5,500 nucleotides of DNA. It comes from Planctomycetota bacterium (GTDB taxonomy: Bacteria; Planctomycetota; B129-G9). The stretch is from the NCBI GenBank assembly GCA_030607235.1, contig JAUWEX010000100.1, forward strand, positions 1 through 5,500, written 5' to 3'. Of this stretch, positions 5,367 through 5,500 are shown in pieces. The notes below the pieces were generated by a model. The model ran no database searches, was not told where the DNA came from, and saw nothing but the letters and a program-made list of their open reading frames with translations. The first letter of the stretch is position 1; every line of letters begins with the position of its first letter. The position numbers and the translations under genes are program-made.

Positions 5367-5500
5367 TTATTTTTTCTTACGCCCGCGGACAACCATCCAG
5401 CTGCCCGGTTTCTTTTTGTTGCGAGTCTTGCCGCCCTTGGCCGGCCTGCCCTGCGGCGAGCAGGGATGCCTGCCGCCGGAAGAACGGCCTTCTCCGCCAC
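5367..5500 (-). CDS. rplB: 50S ribosomal protein L2, C-terminal part (runs off the window edge)
   Basis: Only the last 44 complete codons are present; the gene starts beyond position 5500. L2 is a primary 23S rRNA-binding protein near the peptidyl transferase centre and is needed for subunit association. The visible translation starts within the conserved GGEGR stretch (family form HGGGEGR), then has [23 protein letters not shown] and ends [12 protein letters not shown] before a TAA stop. This matches the very basic, glycine-rich L2 C-terminus. The stop is followed after 31 nt by rpsS, as expected in an S10 operon. I see no truncation other than the window edge. The identification is secure despite the short fragment, because both the motif and the position agree. 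Confidence 0.95.
   Translation of the reverse strand, partial: GGEGRSSGGRHPCSPQGRPAKGGKTRNKKKPGSWMVVRGRKKK

Noticed and set aside
1..5500. Possible novel system, mobile element, CRISPR array or RNA gene in the window
   Set aside because: The whole window is accounted for by conserved ribosomal genes with gaps of at most 33 nt. I see no repeats, insertion sequence ends, tRNA-like folds or foreign-looking genes.

Overview
The window is a single dense block of ribosomal protein genes, all on the minus strand. It corresponds to the distal S10 operon running directly into the spc operon. Read in the direction of transcription (high to low coordinates) the order is rplB (3' end only), rpsS, rplV, rpsC, rplP, rpmC, rpsQ, rplN, rplX, rplE, rpsN, rpsH, rplF, rplR, and a few codons of rpsE. 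This is the canonical bacterial order with no insertion, loss or rearrangement. All identifications come from conserved family motifs in the translations, except rpsE, which rests on gene order and a ribosome binding site.

Layout. Positions 5500-3224 hold the S10-type part (L2, S19, L22, S3, L16, L29), with S17 following to 2968. Positions 2950-1 hold the spc-type part (L14, L24, L5, S14, S8, L6, L18, S5). Adjacent genes either overlap (rpsC/rplP by 71 nt, rpmC/rpsQ by 8, rplP/rpmC by 4, rplN/rplX by 1) or are separated by 3 to 33 nt. No intergenic stretch is long enough to hold another gene, and I see no internal terminator or convincing internal promoter. The block is most simply one transcript with translational coupling, delivering both large- and small-subunit proteins in matched amounts. 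Autoregulatory sites, if any, are not recognisable here.

Organism. It is clearly bacterial: the gene order, L16/L29/S17 of bacterial type and Shine-Dalgarno sites all agree. S14 is the short zinc-binding form and L24 carries a C-terminal four-cysteine zinc ribbon. L22 has a 63-residue charged tail, and TTG and GTG starts are used. GC content looks moderate. The style of L24 and the tail-bearing L22 would fit a Planctomycetota (Phycisphaerae-like) or related lineage, but this is a weak inference and I cannot place the organism from this window.

Points worth a second look are few. The strongest is the 71-nt out-of-frame overlap in which the basic tail of S3 is encoded by the DNA for the conserved start of L16. 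The charged L22 tail comes next. I find no undescribed biological system; the long open frames on the plus strand are antisense shadows of the ribosomal genes.
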